From Microvirga sp. VF16 (GTDB taxonomy: Bacteria; Pseudomonadota; Alphaproteobacteria; Rhizobiales; Beijerinckiaceae): a DNA stretch of 64,000 nt. The DNA is taken from assembly GCF_016864375.1 (NCBI RefSeq), contig NZ_CP069354.1:4437501-4501500 (forward strand), in the 5' to 3' direction. The position numbers and the translations under genes are program-made. Below, piece after piece: positions 1 to 8,422 of this stretch (the stretch's first letter is position 1; the number at the start of each line of letters is the position of its first letter). The notes below the pieces were generated by a model. That model searched no databases. It saw only the letters and a list, made by a program, of their open reading frames with translations, and had not been told where the DNA came from.

Positions 1-446
1 GATCCCGTGTTGATGATCGCGCAAGGGCTTTTCTGGTCGATCATGGCCGGCGCGAAGACCTGCACGCCATTGATGACGCCCCAGAGATTGGTCTCCAGAA
101 TGGCGCGCCAGCGTGTCAGGTCGCCGAACATCTGCCCGCCGCTCTCGGTCCCGGCATTGTTCATCAGCACGGCGACCTCGCCGAAGGCGGCGTAGGCCTT
201 CTCCTTGAGGTTCTCGACACCCTCCAGCCGCCCGACATCGGTCGCGACTGCAAGGACGTTCTCCGGTTTGCCGGCAACGCGTGCCACGTCCTCCGCGCTG
301 TGCCGGAGCGCTTCACCTTCCAGATCCGCAAGGCAGACTTTCATGCCGAGCTCCGCGAACCTTTTGGCGGCCGCAAGCCCGATGCCGCTCGCGGCTCCGG
401 TGATGACGGCGACGCGGCCAGAGGCGATTGCTGGATGCTGGGCCAT
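1..446 (-). CDS. SDR family oxidoreductase, C-terminus cut by window edge
   Basis: Short-chain dehydrogenase/reductase, probably NAD(P)-dependent; substrate unknown. The 148 visible residues show a Rossmann fold with the nucleotide-binding motif TGAASGIG at about residues 16-23, and the structural motif NNAG near residue 94. The catalytic Ser-Tyr-Lys part lies beyond position 1 and cannot be checked. The start is the ATG whose first base is 446, giving the usual short lead before the first beta strand. No partner gene is visible; the repeat element upstream separates it from the next gene. The family call is secure from the two motifs, the substrate is not. Confidence 0.85.
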   Translation of the reverse strand, partial: MAQHPAIASGRVAVITGAASGIGLAAAKRFAELGMKVCLADLEGEALRHSAEDVARVAGKPENVLAVATDVGRLEGVENLKEKAYAAFGEVAVLMNNAGTESGGQMFGDLTRWRAILETNLWGVINGVQVFAPAMIDQKSPCAIINTG

Positions 447-560
447 CGCTGGGATCCTTCGTTTTGCGATTCGACGATGAGCCCAAAGTGGCGCGCAGCG
501 GATCATTCGCCAAGGCCGGCGGAGTGATTGGCTATATGCGTTCGTCACATCGTTCTCCGC

Positions 561-772
561 ATTGTCATTCCCGGCCGGAGCGTCAGCGGAGGGGAAGGGA
601 ATCTATAGCACCGTGCTTGTACGTGGATCCCCTTCCCTCGCTTCGCTTGGCCTAAGGATGACAACTACGACGTCATGGCCGGCCTTATGCCGGCCATCCC
701 GATGCTGTGAAGCACAGTGCCTTTCGGATCGAGATCACCGGCACGAGGCCGGTGATGACGAGGGAGGGAGAG
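561..772. repeat. Palindromic intergenic repeat region
   Basis: This gene-free stretch contains several inverted repeats: ATGGCCGGC (675-683) against GCCGGCCAT (689-697), a second pair around ATCACCGG/CCGGTGAT at 744-767, and an outer GTCATTCC...GGATGAC pair. Such GC-rich palindromes between genes are typical dispersed (REP-like) repeats of Hyphomicrobiales genomes. I see no coding potential here on either strand. Confidence 0.6.
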
Positions 773-832
773 TGCTGACGATACGATCAAACACGGCGCT
801 CCCACAGTGCTCCGTGAACGCCCTCTCCAAAG

Positions 833-861
833 AAAAAAGCCCCGCAACTCTGCGGGGCTTT
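833..861 (-). terminator. Rho-independent terminator after the coiled-coil gene
   Basis: Perfect 9-bp stem AGCCCCGCA/TGCGGGGCT with a 4-nt loop (838-859). On the minus strand it is followed by a run of six T. It lies 14 bases beyond the stop of the coiled-coil gene. Confidence 0.85.
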
Positions 862-874
862 GGAGGTATCTTGC

Positions 875-2386
875 TTACTCCGCGTCCGGCGATTTCAACG
901 GCCGGACATTGGTCTCGATCTCATCCTCGTCGAAGAGCATCGGGTCCTCTTCCTGCGTGTCGAGACGGGTCTTCTTGCGCAGCGCCACGTATTTCTTCTG
1001 GATCTTGGTGCGGCTTTCGCGGGCGATCTCAAGCGCGCCCTGCACGAGGGAGCGCTCGGCCTTCTCGTTCTGCAGTTCTTCGGTGAGGCGGCGGTTGGCG
1101 GATTCGAGCGTGCTGCGCTCCTGGTCGAAGCGCTTGGTGAGCTGGTCGATGCGCTCGGAGAGGCTGGCGAGCTTGTTGTCGGAGCTTTCGATCTGGAAGT
1201 CCTTGGCCGCGATGGCCTTGTTGAGCATCTCGACGCGCTCCTGCAGCTCGATGCGCGAGCGCTGGAGCTCGTTGACCATGGCCACCTGACGCTCGACCTC
1301 CTGCTGGGTCGCCTCCAGGCGGCGGTCGAGGGTGTTCTTCTCGATGGTCGTCTCTTTGAGATTGCGCTCGACGCCGCGCAGGGCCTCGTTCTTGTCGCGC
1401 AACTGGTCGCGGGTATGGGCCAGGATCTTGTCCGTGGCGGAGAGGCGGGAATTGAGGCCCTCGATCTTCATGTCGAGTGCCGAGAGATCGGTCTGGTGGG
1501 CCGAGCGCTCGGAATCGATCTGGGTTTCCAGGCGCTGGCGCAGCACCTGCTCGGCCATGAGCTTGGTCTCGAGTTCGGAGGCGCGCTGGCGCGTGGACTC
1601 GAGCTGGGTCTCCAGCTCGCCATAACGGTTGGTCAGGCTGGAGAGGCGATAGTTCTGCTCCTCCGCCACCTTCTGCAGGCGCTTGACCTCGTGATCGAGC
1701 AGGCCATTGCGCTCACGGGTCTCGATGAGCTCCCGCTCGGCGCGGGCCACGGTCTGGTCGGCCTCCTGGGCTTCGAGACGCAGGGCCTGGTTCTCTTCCG
1801 TGATGTTGCGGGCGCGCTCGGTCTCGATGGCGAGCTGGTTCTCGAGGTCGCCAACGATGGCCTCCTTGTCCTTCACGTTGAGGCGCAGGTCCTCGATGAA
1901 GGAATCCTGCTCGCGGACCTTGGTCTCGGCCTTGCGTAGCTGGGACACGGCGGAGTTCAGGTCGTCCGACGTGCGGGCATGAAGGTTGTTGAGGTCGCCG
2001 AGCTCCCGGCGCAGGGCGATGGTCGTCTCGGTTTCCTGCTTGAGCACCGCCTCGGTTTCGAGAAGGCGCGACTGAAGCTGGGGATAGCTGCGGATGAGGT
2101 CGTTCACCGGCTCGTTGAGGAGGGCGAAATCCTCCTTGAGGCTGCGAATCTCCTCCAGCCGGTCGATCATGTTGGCGAAGCGGACACGGATCAGCTCGTT
2201 CTTCTGGCCGACGGAATCGAGCGCGCCATTGGGGCGGACGACGATCGTCTCGCTCTTCTCCACAGGCGCGGCCACGGGCATGGCCGTAGCTACAGGGCCA
2301 GCGGAAACCTGAGGGAGGCCCTCAGAATCAGCCTCATCCTGCTTCTTGCCAAAACGGTTTCTGAAAGACGTCCAACCCGAAGACAT
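875..2386 (-). CDS. Long coiled-coil protein, possible cytoskeletal or scaffold role
   Basis: A 503-residue protein that is almost wholly predicted coiled coil from about residue 60 to 460: long runs rich in Glu, Arg, Leu and Gln with heptad-like spacing, little Gly or Pro. The head (residues 1-50) is basic at first (WTSFRNRFGKK) and then Pro/Ala/Val-rich. The tail is acidic (EEDPMLFDEDEIE). There is no signal peptide or membrane segment, so it should be cytoplasmic. Long rods with short non-helical ends recall bacterial intermediate-filament-like proteins such as crescentin, but I cannot show homology. It has its own terminator, and about 100 bases separate it from glcF. Function unknown. 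Confidence 0.7.
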   Translation of the reverse strand: MSSGWTSFRNRFGKKQDEADSEGLPQVSAGPVATAMPVAAPVEKSETIVVRPNGALDSVGQKNELIRVRFANMIDRLEEIRSLKEDFALLNEPVNDLIRSYPQLQSRLLETEAVLKQETETTIALRRELGDLNNLHARTSDDLNSAVSQLRKAETKVREQDSFIEDLRLNVKDKEAIVGDLENQLAIETERARNITEENQALRLEAQEADQTVARAERELIETRERNGLLDHEVKRLQKVAEEQNYRLSSLTNRYGELETQLESTRQRASELETKLMAEQVLRQRLETQIDSERSAHQTDLSALDMKIEGLNSRLSATDKILAHTRDQLRDKNEALRGVERNLKETTIEKNTLDRRLEATQQEVERQVAMVNELQRSRIELQERVEMLNKAIAAKDFQIESSDNKLASLSERIDQLTKRFDQERSTLESANRRLTEELQNEKAERSLVQGALEIARESRTKIQKKYVALRKKTRLDTQEEDPMLFDEDEIETNVRPLKSPDAE

Positions 2387-2486
2387 GTGCCGGCCCTTAC
2401 GCCCCTGAAATTTACACTTTCCTAACTTTTAGCTCAGAAGGGCTCAGTTTGGAAATAAAATTTCGTTGCGTAAGAGTGTAGCAGCC

Positions 2487-3839
2487 TCACTCTGCTGCGA
2501 TGGTTAACGGCTGACCGCGCTTCTGAAACCCTGCCGCCTCCAAGGTTTCCGGCATGGGGCCACCAGTCGCCCAATCGAGAAGCTCGACCGTATGGACGAT
2601 GGGAATGTCGGTCCCCTTCCCGATCTGGGTCATGCAGCCGATATTGCCGGTGGCGATGAGGTCGGGCCTGGTGCGCTCGATATTGGCGACCTTGCGCGCC
2701 CTGAGTTGCACGGCGATCTCGGGCTGGAGCAAGTTGTAAGTGCCGGCCGAGCCGCAGCAGATATGCCCTTCCGGCACATCCTTCACGGTAAAGCCCGCCC
2801 GCTTCAGCAACGTCTTCGGCTCGGTGCGGATCGCCTGTCCGTGCTGCATGGAGCAGGCGGAATGATAGGCCACCACCAGATCCGTCTCGCGCACCGGCTC
2901 CATGAGGGTCAGGGACGTGACGTATTCGGTGATGTCCTTGGCGATCGCGGAGACACGGGCCGCCTTCTCGGCATAGTCCGGGTCTTCCCGGAACATGAAG
3001 CCGTAATCCTTGATCGTCGTACCGCAGCCCGACGCCGTGATGATGATGGCGTCTAACCCCTCTCCGTCCATCTCGGCGATCCAGGCATCGATATTGCGCT
3101 TGGCGAAGCCGTGGGCCTCCTCATCGCGGCCCATGTGGTGGACGAGCGCGCCGCAGCACCCCTCCCCTTTGGGCTGGACCACGTCAACGCCGTGGCGGTT
3201 GAGGAGGCGGATAGCGGCCTCGTTGAAGCCGGGTTTGAGCACCGGCTGGGCGCAGCCGGACAGGATGGCGACCCGGCCCCGACGCTCTCCACGCGCCTTG
3301 AAAGTGCCGGGCTGGTCGAAGGGCGAGCGGGCCGGGACCTTCACCGGCGCCAGATCGATCATCGCCTGCAGGCGGGTACCGAGAAGCGGCAGCGCGCCGA
3401 TCACGCCCTTGAGGGGCTTGGCCAGCATCGCCGCGCCGAGCGCGAAGCGGAAGCGGGCCGGATAGGGCAGAACGCTCGCCAGCACCCAGCGCAGGAGCCG
3501 GTCATGCCAGGGCCGCGTATAGGTGGCCTCGATATAGGCGCGGGCGTGATCGACCAGATGCATGTAATGCACGCCGGACGGACAGGTCGTCATGCAGGAC
3601 AGGCACGAGAGGCAGCGGTCGATATGCTTCACCACCTCCGGCGACGCTGGCTTCCCGCTCTCCAGCATGTCCTTCATCAGGTAGATGCGTCCGCGCGGGG
3701 AATCGAGCTCGTCGCCGAGAAGCAGGTAAGTCGGGCATGTGGCGGTACAGAAACCGCAATGAACGCAGGTCCGGAGAATCTTCTCCGAACTTGCCATGGC
3801 GGGATCTCTGAGCTGATCGGGCGTGAAATTGGTTTGCAT
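2487..3839 (-). CDS. glcF: Glycolate oxidase iron-sulfur subunit GlcF
   Basis: Iron-sulfur subunit of glycolate (2-hydroxyacid) oxidase, which passes electrons from the GlcD flavin towards the quinone pool. Two ferredoxin-type clusters are visible: CVHCGFCTATCP at about residues 25-36 and CLSCLSCMTTCP at about 76-87. They are followed by two cysteine-rich CCG domains, with CCGALVHHMG in the middle and CCGSAGTYNLLQ near the C-terminus. The length (450 aa) is close to that usual for GlcF. It is the last gene of the run glcD-glcE-DUF2585-glcF, with 9 bases between it and the DUF2585 gene, so it is almost certainly cotranscribed. Confidence 0.95.
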   Translation of the reverse strand: MQTNFTPDQLRDPAMASSEKILRTCVHCGFCTATCPTYLLLGDELDSPRGRIYLMKDMLESGKPASPEVVKHIDRCLSCLSCMTTCPSGVHYMHLVDHARAYIEATYTRPWHDRLLRWVLASVLPYPARFRFALGAAMLAKPLKGVIGALPLLGTRLQAMIDLAPVKVPARSPFDQPGTFKARGERRGRVAILSGCAQPVLKPGFNEAAIRLLNRHGVDVVQPKGEGCCGALVHHMGRDEEAHGFAKRNIDAWIAEMDGEGLDAIIITASGCGTTIKDYGFMFREDPDYAEKAARVSAIAKDITEYVTSLTLMEPVRETDLVVAYHSACSMQHGQAIRTEPKTLLKRAGFTVKDVPEGHICCGSAGTYNLLQPEIAVQLRARKVANIERTRPDLIATGNIGCMTQIGKGTDIPIVHTVELLDWATGGPMPETLEAAGFQKRGQPLTIAAE

Positions 3840-3848
3840 TGTTTTATC

Positions 3849-4466
3849 TCACATCGCCCCTTGCCATTGATTAATGGCCTCAACGGGATGGATCAGCATG
3901 ATGATGTTCAGGATCAGGTTGTCGCGGATCCAGAACCCGACGAACGCTTCCATGACCGCCGCTGCCAGAACCGTCAGCCAGACCGGCCAGAACCGCGCCA
4001 GCACGAAGCCGGCGATCATGGCAACAATGTCCGAAACCGAGTTGATGACGCTGTCGCCATAATAATCGAGAGCGATGTTCGTTGCACGATAGCGCTCGAT
4101 GACCGCGTCGGTGTTCTCGGCGATTTCCCACGTCGCCTCGAGCCCGATGGCGAGCAGGAGGGCAAGGCCGAACGGAAGTGCCTTTCCGCGCAGGATACCG
4201 ATCGCCCAGGCTCCGCAATAGAACAGGAACCCGTGGATGATGTGGGAGGGCGTGTACCAGTCGGTCAGATGCTGCGAATTGCCGGAATCCTTCACGATCC
4301 CATGCCACAGCTCGATCGTGCCGCATTTGCAGATCGGCGTGCGGCCCATCACCAGAAGGATCGCGGCAGCGAGCGCAATGAGCCCCAGCGCAAGCCCGAC
4401 GATGAGCGCCGTCCGCGAGCCGCTCGAGGTCTTTGCCTCCGGCGCGAGAGAAGCCGTACCTGCCAT
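3849..4466 (-). CDS. DUF2585 family membrane protein inside the glc operon
   Basis: A 205-residue integral membrane protein of the DUF2585 (UPF0314) family, function unknown. About five hydrophobic segments are visible, and a conserved polar patch ICKCGTIELWHG lies between the first and second. It is inserted between glcE and glcF. The ATG at 4466 follows the glcE stop after one base (TGA-G-ATG) and has a GCGGGA ribosome site. An upstream ATG at 4481 would overlap glcE and has no clear site. The conserved Cys, His and Trp near the membrane hint at a cofactor or redox role, and the operon position suggests membrane anchoring of GlcDEF; both are inference. Confidence 0.8.
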   Translation of the reverse strand: MAGTASLAPEAKTSSGSRTALIVGLALGLIALAAAILLVMGRTPICKCGTIELWHGIVKDSGNSQHLTDWYTPSHIIHGFLFYCGAWAIGILRGKALPFGLALLLAIGLEATWEIAENTDAVIERYRATNIALDYYGDSVINSVSDIVAMIAGFVLARFWPVWLTVLAAAVMEAFVGFWIRDNLILNIIMLIHPVEAINQWQGAM

Positions 4467-4467
4467 C

Positions 4468-5664
4468 TCAGATTCCCGCATACATCCGGCCCGGATTGAG
4501 AATTCCGGCGGGATCGAAGGAGGCCTTGATGCCGCGCGTGATGGTCATCAGCGCCTCGGATTGCGGCTCGAACACATCGAGAATGGAGCGGGTCTCGGCC
4601 GGCGCACGCACGAGGGTGGCGTGGCCGCCGAAGGTTCTGGTCGCTTCGCGCAGGACGGAGGCACCCGCATCGTCGTCGATCGGTGTCGAGATCCAGACGA
4701 GCCCGCCGCCCCAATCATAGAACCATTGTGCATCGAGAGATTGCGCGACCTGGGCAACGAAATCGGGGCCTTTTGTCGGGGTGGTGGAGACACGCCAGAT
4801 CGCGCGATTGCCCTGATCGGTCAGCAGCGTCGCATCGCGCACCGATTGCCAGAGCGCCTCGGCCCCGACACCTTCGAGAATGTCCATGAAGCGGAAGCGT
4901 TTCAGCAGGCGCTTGAGTTCGTTCACGCGGTAATCGACGGAAACCCTGAAACCTTCGAGCCGGATCAGCGTATTCCCACCTTTCCGGTCGCGGTCCGGAA
5001 CATGCGCAGCGCCCGTCACGTCGAAGGGCGATCCGAGCGCCATCGACAGGGCCTCGATAGCCTGCTTGTCGTCGAGCCCGCGAATGACGAGGGTCGCCAT
5101 GCGCTCCTGTTTGGGCAGCACCTTGAAGGTGACCTCGGTGAGAAAACCCAACGTGCCCCAGGAGCCTGCCATGAGCTTCACGAGATCGAGGCCTGTGACG
5201 TTCTTCATCACACGGCCACCGGACTTCACCACCTCGCCGCGTCCGTTGACGAAGCGCACCCCGATCAGACTATCGCGGGCGGCACCCGCCATGATGCGGC
5301 GCGGACCGGAAATGTTCATGGCCGCGACCGCCCCGATGGTCGGCTCACCCTTGGTGCCAAGAACGGCGCGGTAATCCATGGGCTCGAACGGCAGTTCCTG
5401 CCCCTTCGCGGCCAACACGCGCATGACCTCCAGCACCGGCGTGCCGCTGCGGGCGGAGATCACCAGTTCCGCCGGTTCGTAGAGCGTGATGCCGGTCATG
5501 GCCGACGACGAGATCGAGGCATCGGTCTGGTTCGGACGCCCCATCGTCGCCTTGGTGCCGTTTCCGGATACGTTCAGAAGCGTGCCTCTATCGGCAGCCT
5601 CGCGGATGATGATGGAAGCGTCCTGCTCGTCGCGGGGGGTATGGCAAGGGGAATCGACGATCAC
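4468..5664 (-). CDS. glcE: Glycolate oxidase FAD-binding subunit GlcE
   Basis: Second FAD-domain subunit of the GlcDEF complex, 398 residues. The N-terminal half is a PCMH-type FAD-binding domain, with the typical stretch LNVSGNGTK at about residue 29, TIGAVAAMNISGP near 109 and the region around SGGRVMKNVTGLDL near 146. It lacks the full C-terminal oxidase cap seen in GlcD, as is usual for GlcE. Its start overlaps the glcD stop by four bases (ATGA), which indicates translational coupling. Operon context and length support GlcE rather than a stand-alone lactate dehydrogenase. Confidence 0.93.
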   Translation of the reverse strand: MIVDSPCHTPRDEQDASIIIREAADRGTLLNVSGNGTKATMGRPNQTDASISSSAMTGITLYEPAELVISARSGTPVLEVMRVLAAKGQELPFEPMDYRAVLGTKGEPTIGAVAAMNISGPRRIMAGAARDSLIGVRFVNGRGEVVKSGGRVMKNVTGLDLVKLMAGSWGTLGFLTEVTFKVLPKQERMATLVIRGLDDKQAIEALSMALGSPFDVTGAAHVPDRDRKGGNTLIRLEGFRVSVDYRVNELKRLLKRFRFMDILEGVGAEALWQSVRDATLLTDQGNRAIWRVSTTPTKGPDFVAQVAQSLDAQWFYDWGGGLVWISTPIDDDAGASVLREATRTFGGHATLVRAPAETRSILDVFEPQSEALMTITRGIKASFDPAGILNPGRMYAGI

Positions 5665-7094
5665 GCGGCGAGCCTTCCTTCGAGCGGAAATACCTTTGCG
5701 GGGTTGAGCAGCCAGAGCGGGTCGAACACGCCGCGCACACGCATCTGCTGTTCCAGATCCGTGGCGTTGAACTGATGGGTCATGAGATCACGCTTCTCGA
5801 TGCCGACGCCATGCTCGCCGGTCAGGCAGCCGCCGACCTCGACGCAGAGCTTGAGGATATCCTCGCCCGCCTTCTCGGCCTTCTCCATCTCGCCCGGCAC
5901 GTTGGTGTTGAACATGACGAGCGGATGCAGATTGCCGTCGCCGGCGTGGAACACGTTGGCGACGCCGAGCCCGTAGGATTTCACGATCTCGTCGATACGA
6001 TTGAGCACGTAAGGCAATTGGCCGGTCGGGATCGTGCCGTCCATGCAGATGTAATCGGCAACGCGGCCAGTCGCACCGAAGGCCGACTTGCGGCCCTTCC
6101 AGATCGCGGCGCTCTCGGCCTCGGATTGCGAGACCTTCATGGTCTTCGGCTTGAACGGCTCGGCAATGGCGACGATGCGGCGGAGCATGTCGTCGATCTC
6201 CGCATCCGAGCCCTCGACCTCGACGATCAGCATGGCCTCCACGTCGAGCGGATAGCCCGCATGGGCAAAGGCCTCGCAGATCTGGATTGCGGGCTTGTCC
6301 ATGTATTCGAGAGCCACCGGAATGATGCCTGCCCCGATGATCGCCGCCACGCAGGCGCCGGCATCCTCCACCGAGCTGAAACCGAACAAAGCCGGCCGCG
6401 CGCCTTCAGCCGCACGCAGGATCCGCACCACCGCTTCCGTCACGACGCCGAGCTGGCCTTCCGAGCCGCAGACGAGCCCGAGGAGATCGTAGCCCGCCGC
6501 ATCCAGATGCTCGCCGCCGATCTCCACCACCGTACCGTCGAGGAGCACCATGGTGACGCCCAGAAGATTGTTGGTGGTCACGCCGTATTTCAGGCAATGG
6601 GCGCCACCCGAATTCATGGCGATGTTGCCGGCAATCGTGCAGGCGAGCTGGCTCGACGGATCGGGGGCGTAGAAGAAGCCCTCATAAGAGACAGCCTGGC
6701 TGATGCCGAGATTGGTGATGCCCGATTGAACGCGCGCCGTACGACCCTCGAAATCGATGGCGAGCACCCGGTTCATCTTGGCGACGCCGAGCACGATGGC
6801 ATCTTCCTGTGGAATGGCCCCGCCGCAGAGCGAGGTTCCCGCCCCGCGCGGCACCACCTTTACGCCATTCTCGTGGCAGAAGCGCATGATGGCCGAGACC
6901 TCCTCCGTCGTGGAAGGCAGCACCACGGCCAGCGGCATCTGGCGATAGGCGGTCAGGCCATCGGTCTCGAAGGCCCGGCGCTCATCCTCGGACACGATCA
7001 GGGCCTCTGACGCGACAAGGCGTCCCAAACCCTCGACGATGTCCTTCCGGCGCGCCAAAACCGCTTCGTCCGGTTTCGGAAATGCAATGGTCAT
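5661..7094 (-). CDS. glcD: Glycolate/2-hydroxyacid oxidase FAD-linked subunit GlcD
   Basis: Catalytic flavoprotein of 477 residues that oxidises glycolate or a related 2-hydroxyacid. The FAD-binding PCMH domain lies at about residues 50-230, with the signature VVPRGAGTSLCGGA near 95 and the glycine-rich segment around IAMNSGGAHCLKYG. The C-terminal FAD-oxidase domain contains the motif NVFHAGDGNLHP and ends with HGVGIEKRDLM, as in the GlcD/D-lactate dehydrogenase family. It is the first gene of its operon and faces the cytochrome c-lut operon across a 135-base divergent promoter region (7095-7229). D-lactate as substrate cannot be excluded from sequence alone. Confidence 0.94.
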   Translation of the reverse strand: MTIAFPKPDEAVLARRKDIVEGLGRLVASEALIVSEDERRAFETDGLTAYRQMPLAVVLPSTTEEVSAIMRFCHENGVKVVPRGAGTSLCGGAIPQEDAIVLGVAKMNRVLAIDFEGRTARVQSGITNLGISQAVSYEGFFYAPDPSSQLACTIAGNIAMNSGGAHCLKYGVTTNNLLGVTMVLLDGTVVEIGGEHLDAAGYDLLGLVCGSEGQLGVVTEAVVRILRAAEGARPALFGFSSVEDAGACVAAIIGAGIIPVALEYMDKPAIQICEAFAHAGYPLDVEAMLIVEVEGSDAEIDDMLRRIVAIAEPFKPKTMKVSQSEAESAAIWKGRKSAFGATGRVADYICMDGTIPTGQLPYVLNRIDEIVKSYGLGVANVFHAGDGNLHPLVMFNTNVPGEMEKAEKAGEDILKLCVEVGGCLTGEHGVGIEKRDLMTHQFNATDLEQQMRVRGVFDPLWLLNPAKVFPLEGRLAA

Positions 7095-7229
7095 GACACC
7101 CTCCCTGGGGAATCATCGCTGCGTTCAAGGTATGGCTACCTTAACAATAAGGCGGCTTTTCCTGATGGCGTTTTCTAATAATGTAGAACCTCTCTAAGAT
7201 GGGACAGGTGTCCAGCAAAGGAGTTTTTC

Positions 7230-7619
7230 ATGCGTTCCTTCGTTCTTTCCGCCGCCCTGCTTCTCGCGGGGCTCGGGTCTGCCCAGGCTCAGGACGCAGC
7301 TGCCGGCGAGAAGGTGTTTGCGCAATGCCGGGCCTGCCACCAAACCGGAGAAAACGCGAAGAATGCCGTGGGTCCGGTTCTGAACGGCCTCTTCGGCCGC
7401 CATTCGGGGTCGATCGAGGGCTATAATTATTCTCCCGCCAACAAGAACTCCGGCATCACCTGGGATGAGGCGACCTTCAGGGAATATATCAAGGATCCGA
7501 AGGCCAAGATTCCAGGCACCAAGATGATCTATGCCGGCCTCAAGGACGAGCAGCGGGTCAACGACCTCGTCGCCTATCTGAAGCAGTTCGACGCCTCGGG
7601 CAAGAAGGCGACCCAATGA
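7230..7619 (+). CDS. Periplasmic class I cytochrome c
   Basis: Small soluble c-type cytochrome (129 aa). It has a Sec signal peptide ending at about residue 20 (AQA), a heme attachment motif CRACH at residues 33-37 and a likely axial Met in the stretch PGTKMIYAGL. The overall pattern is that of cytochrome c2. A good AAGGAG ribosome site lies before the ATG. Its stop overlaps the lutA start by four bases (ATGA), so it is the first gene of the lut operon. This suggests it accepts electrons from hydroxyacid oxidation, either from LutABC or from GlcDEF encoded divergently; that role is inferred from position. Confidence 0.92.
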   Translation: MRSFVLSAALLLAGLGSAQAQDAAAGEKVFAQCRACHQTGENAKNAVGPVLNGLFGRHSGSIEGYNYSPANKNSGITWDEATFREYIKDPKAKIPGTKMIYAGLKDEQRVNDLVAYLKQFDASGKKATQ

Positions 7620-8413
7620 GCGACCTGCCCTCCCAAGGCCGGCCCGGCAAGCCCCGGGTCGGCCTTTTCGTCACTTGCCTCGTCGATCTGATGCGCCCGT
7701 CCGTGGGCTTTGCGGCCGTCAAACTCCTGGAGGATGCCGGCTGCATCGTCGATGCTCCCGTCCAGACCTGCTGCGGCCAGCCGGCCTACAATTCGGGTGA
7801 CCGGGGGACGACGCGGGACCTGGCGATGCAGGTGATCGAGGCCTTCCACGGCTATGACTACGTGGTCGCTCCCTCCGGCTCCTGCGCCGGCACGATCAAG
7901 ACCCATTACCCGGAATTGTTCGAGGAAGACCCGAACTGGCGTGCCAAGGCCGATGCGCTCGCCGTCAAGACCTATGAGCTGACGAGCTTCCTGGTTGACG
8001 TGCTCGGGGTCACCAAGGTCGACGCCTCCTTCGACGGCGCGGTGACCTATCACGATTCCTGCTCGGGCTTGCGCGAACTCGGCGTGAAGACCCAGCCGCG
8101 CCGGCTTCTCGCCAGCGTCGAGGGCCTGACCCTCGTCGAGATGAAGGACAGCGATGTCTGCTGCGGCTTCGGCGGCACTTTTGCCGTCAAATACAGCGAT
8201 ATCTCCGGCGCCATCGTCGATGCCAAGGCCAAGAACATCGAGGAGGCCCACGCCCCGACCCTGCTGGCGGGCGATCTCGGCTGCCTCATGAACATGGCGG
8301 GCAAGCTCACCCGCGACGGCAAGCCGATCCAGGTGCGCCACGTGGCGGAGGTTCTGGCCGGCATGACCGACGAGCCGCCGATCGGTGTCGCCAAAGCTGA
8401 AACCGTCAAGTAA
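7616..8413 (+). CDS. lutA: Lactate utilization protein LutA ((Fe-S)-binding, CCG domains)
   Basis: One of three subunits of the LutABC L-lactate oxidation complex, cytoplasmic, 265 residues. Two CCG cysteine-rich domains are visible: CCGQPAYNSGD at about residue 50 and CCGFGGTFAVK at about residue 182, each preceded by a further Cys of the cluster. The gene overlaps the cytochrome c gene by four bases and lutB follows after nine. Conserved order lutA-lutB-lutC makes the call firm. The closely related protein GlcF carries two ferredoxin motifs that are absent here. Confidence 0.93.
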   Translation: MSDLPSQGRPGKPRVGLFVTCLVDLMRPSVGFAAVKLLEDAGCIVDAPVQTCCGQPAYNSGDRGTTRDLAMQVIEAFHGYDYVVAPSGSCAGTIKTHYPELFEEDPNWRAKADALAVKTYELTSFLVDVLGVTKVDASFDGAVTYHDSCSGLRELGVKTQPRRLLASVEGLTLVEMKDSDVCCGFGGTFAVKYSDISGAIVDAKAKNIEEAHAPTLLAGDLGCLMNMAGKLTRDGKPIQVRHVAEVLAGMTDEPPIGVAKAETVK

Positions 8414-8422
8414 AACTCACCT

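Noticed and set aside
860..1939. Long plus-strand frame of 359 codons, Leu/Gly-rich
   Set aside because: It is the complement of the coiled-coil gene; its composition simply mirrors the Glu/Gln/Arg codons of the other strand, and it lacks a ribosome site.
3111..4499. Plus-strand frame of 462 codons opposite glcF
   Set aside because: Arg/His-rich translation without family resemblance; the minus strand has intact GlcF motifs.
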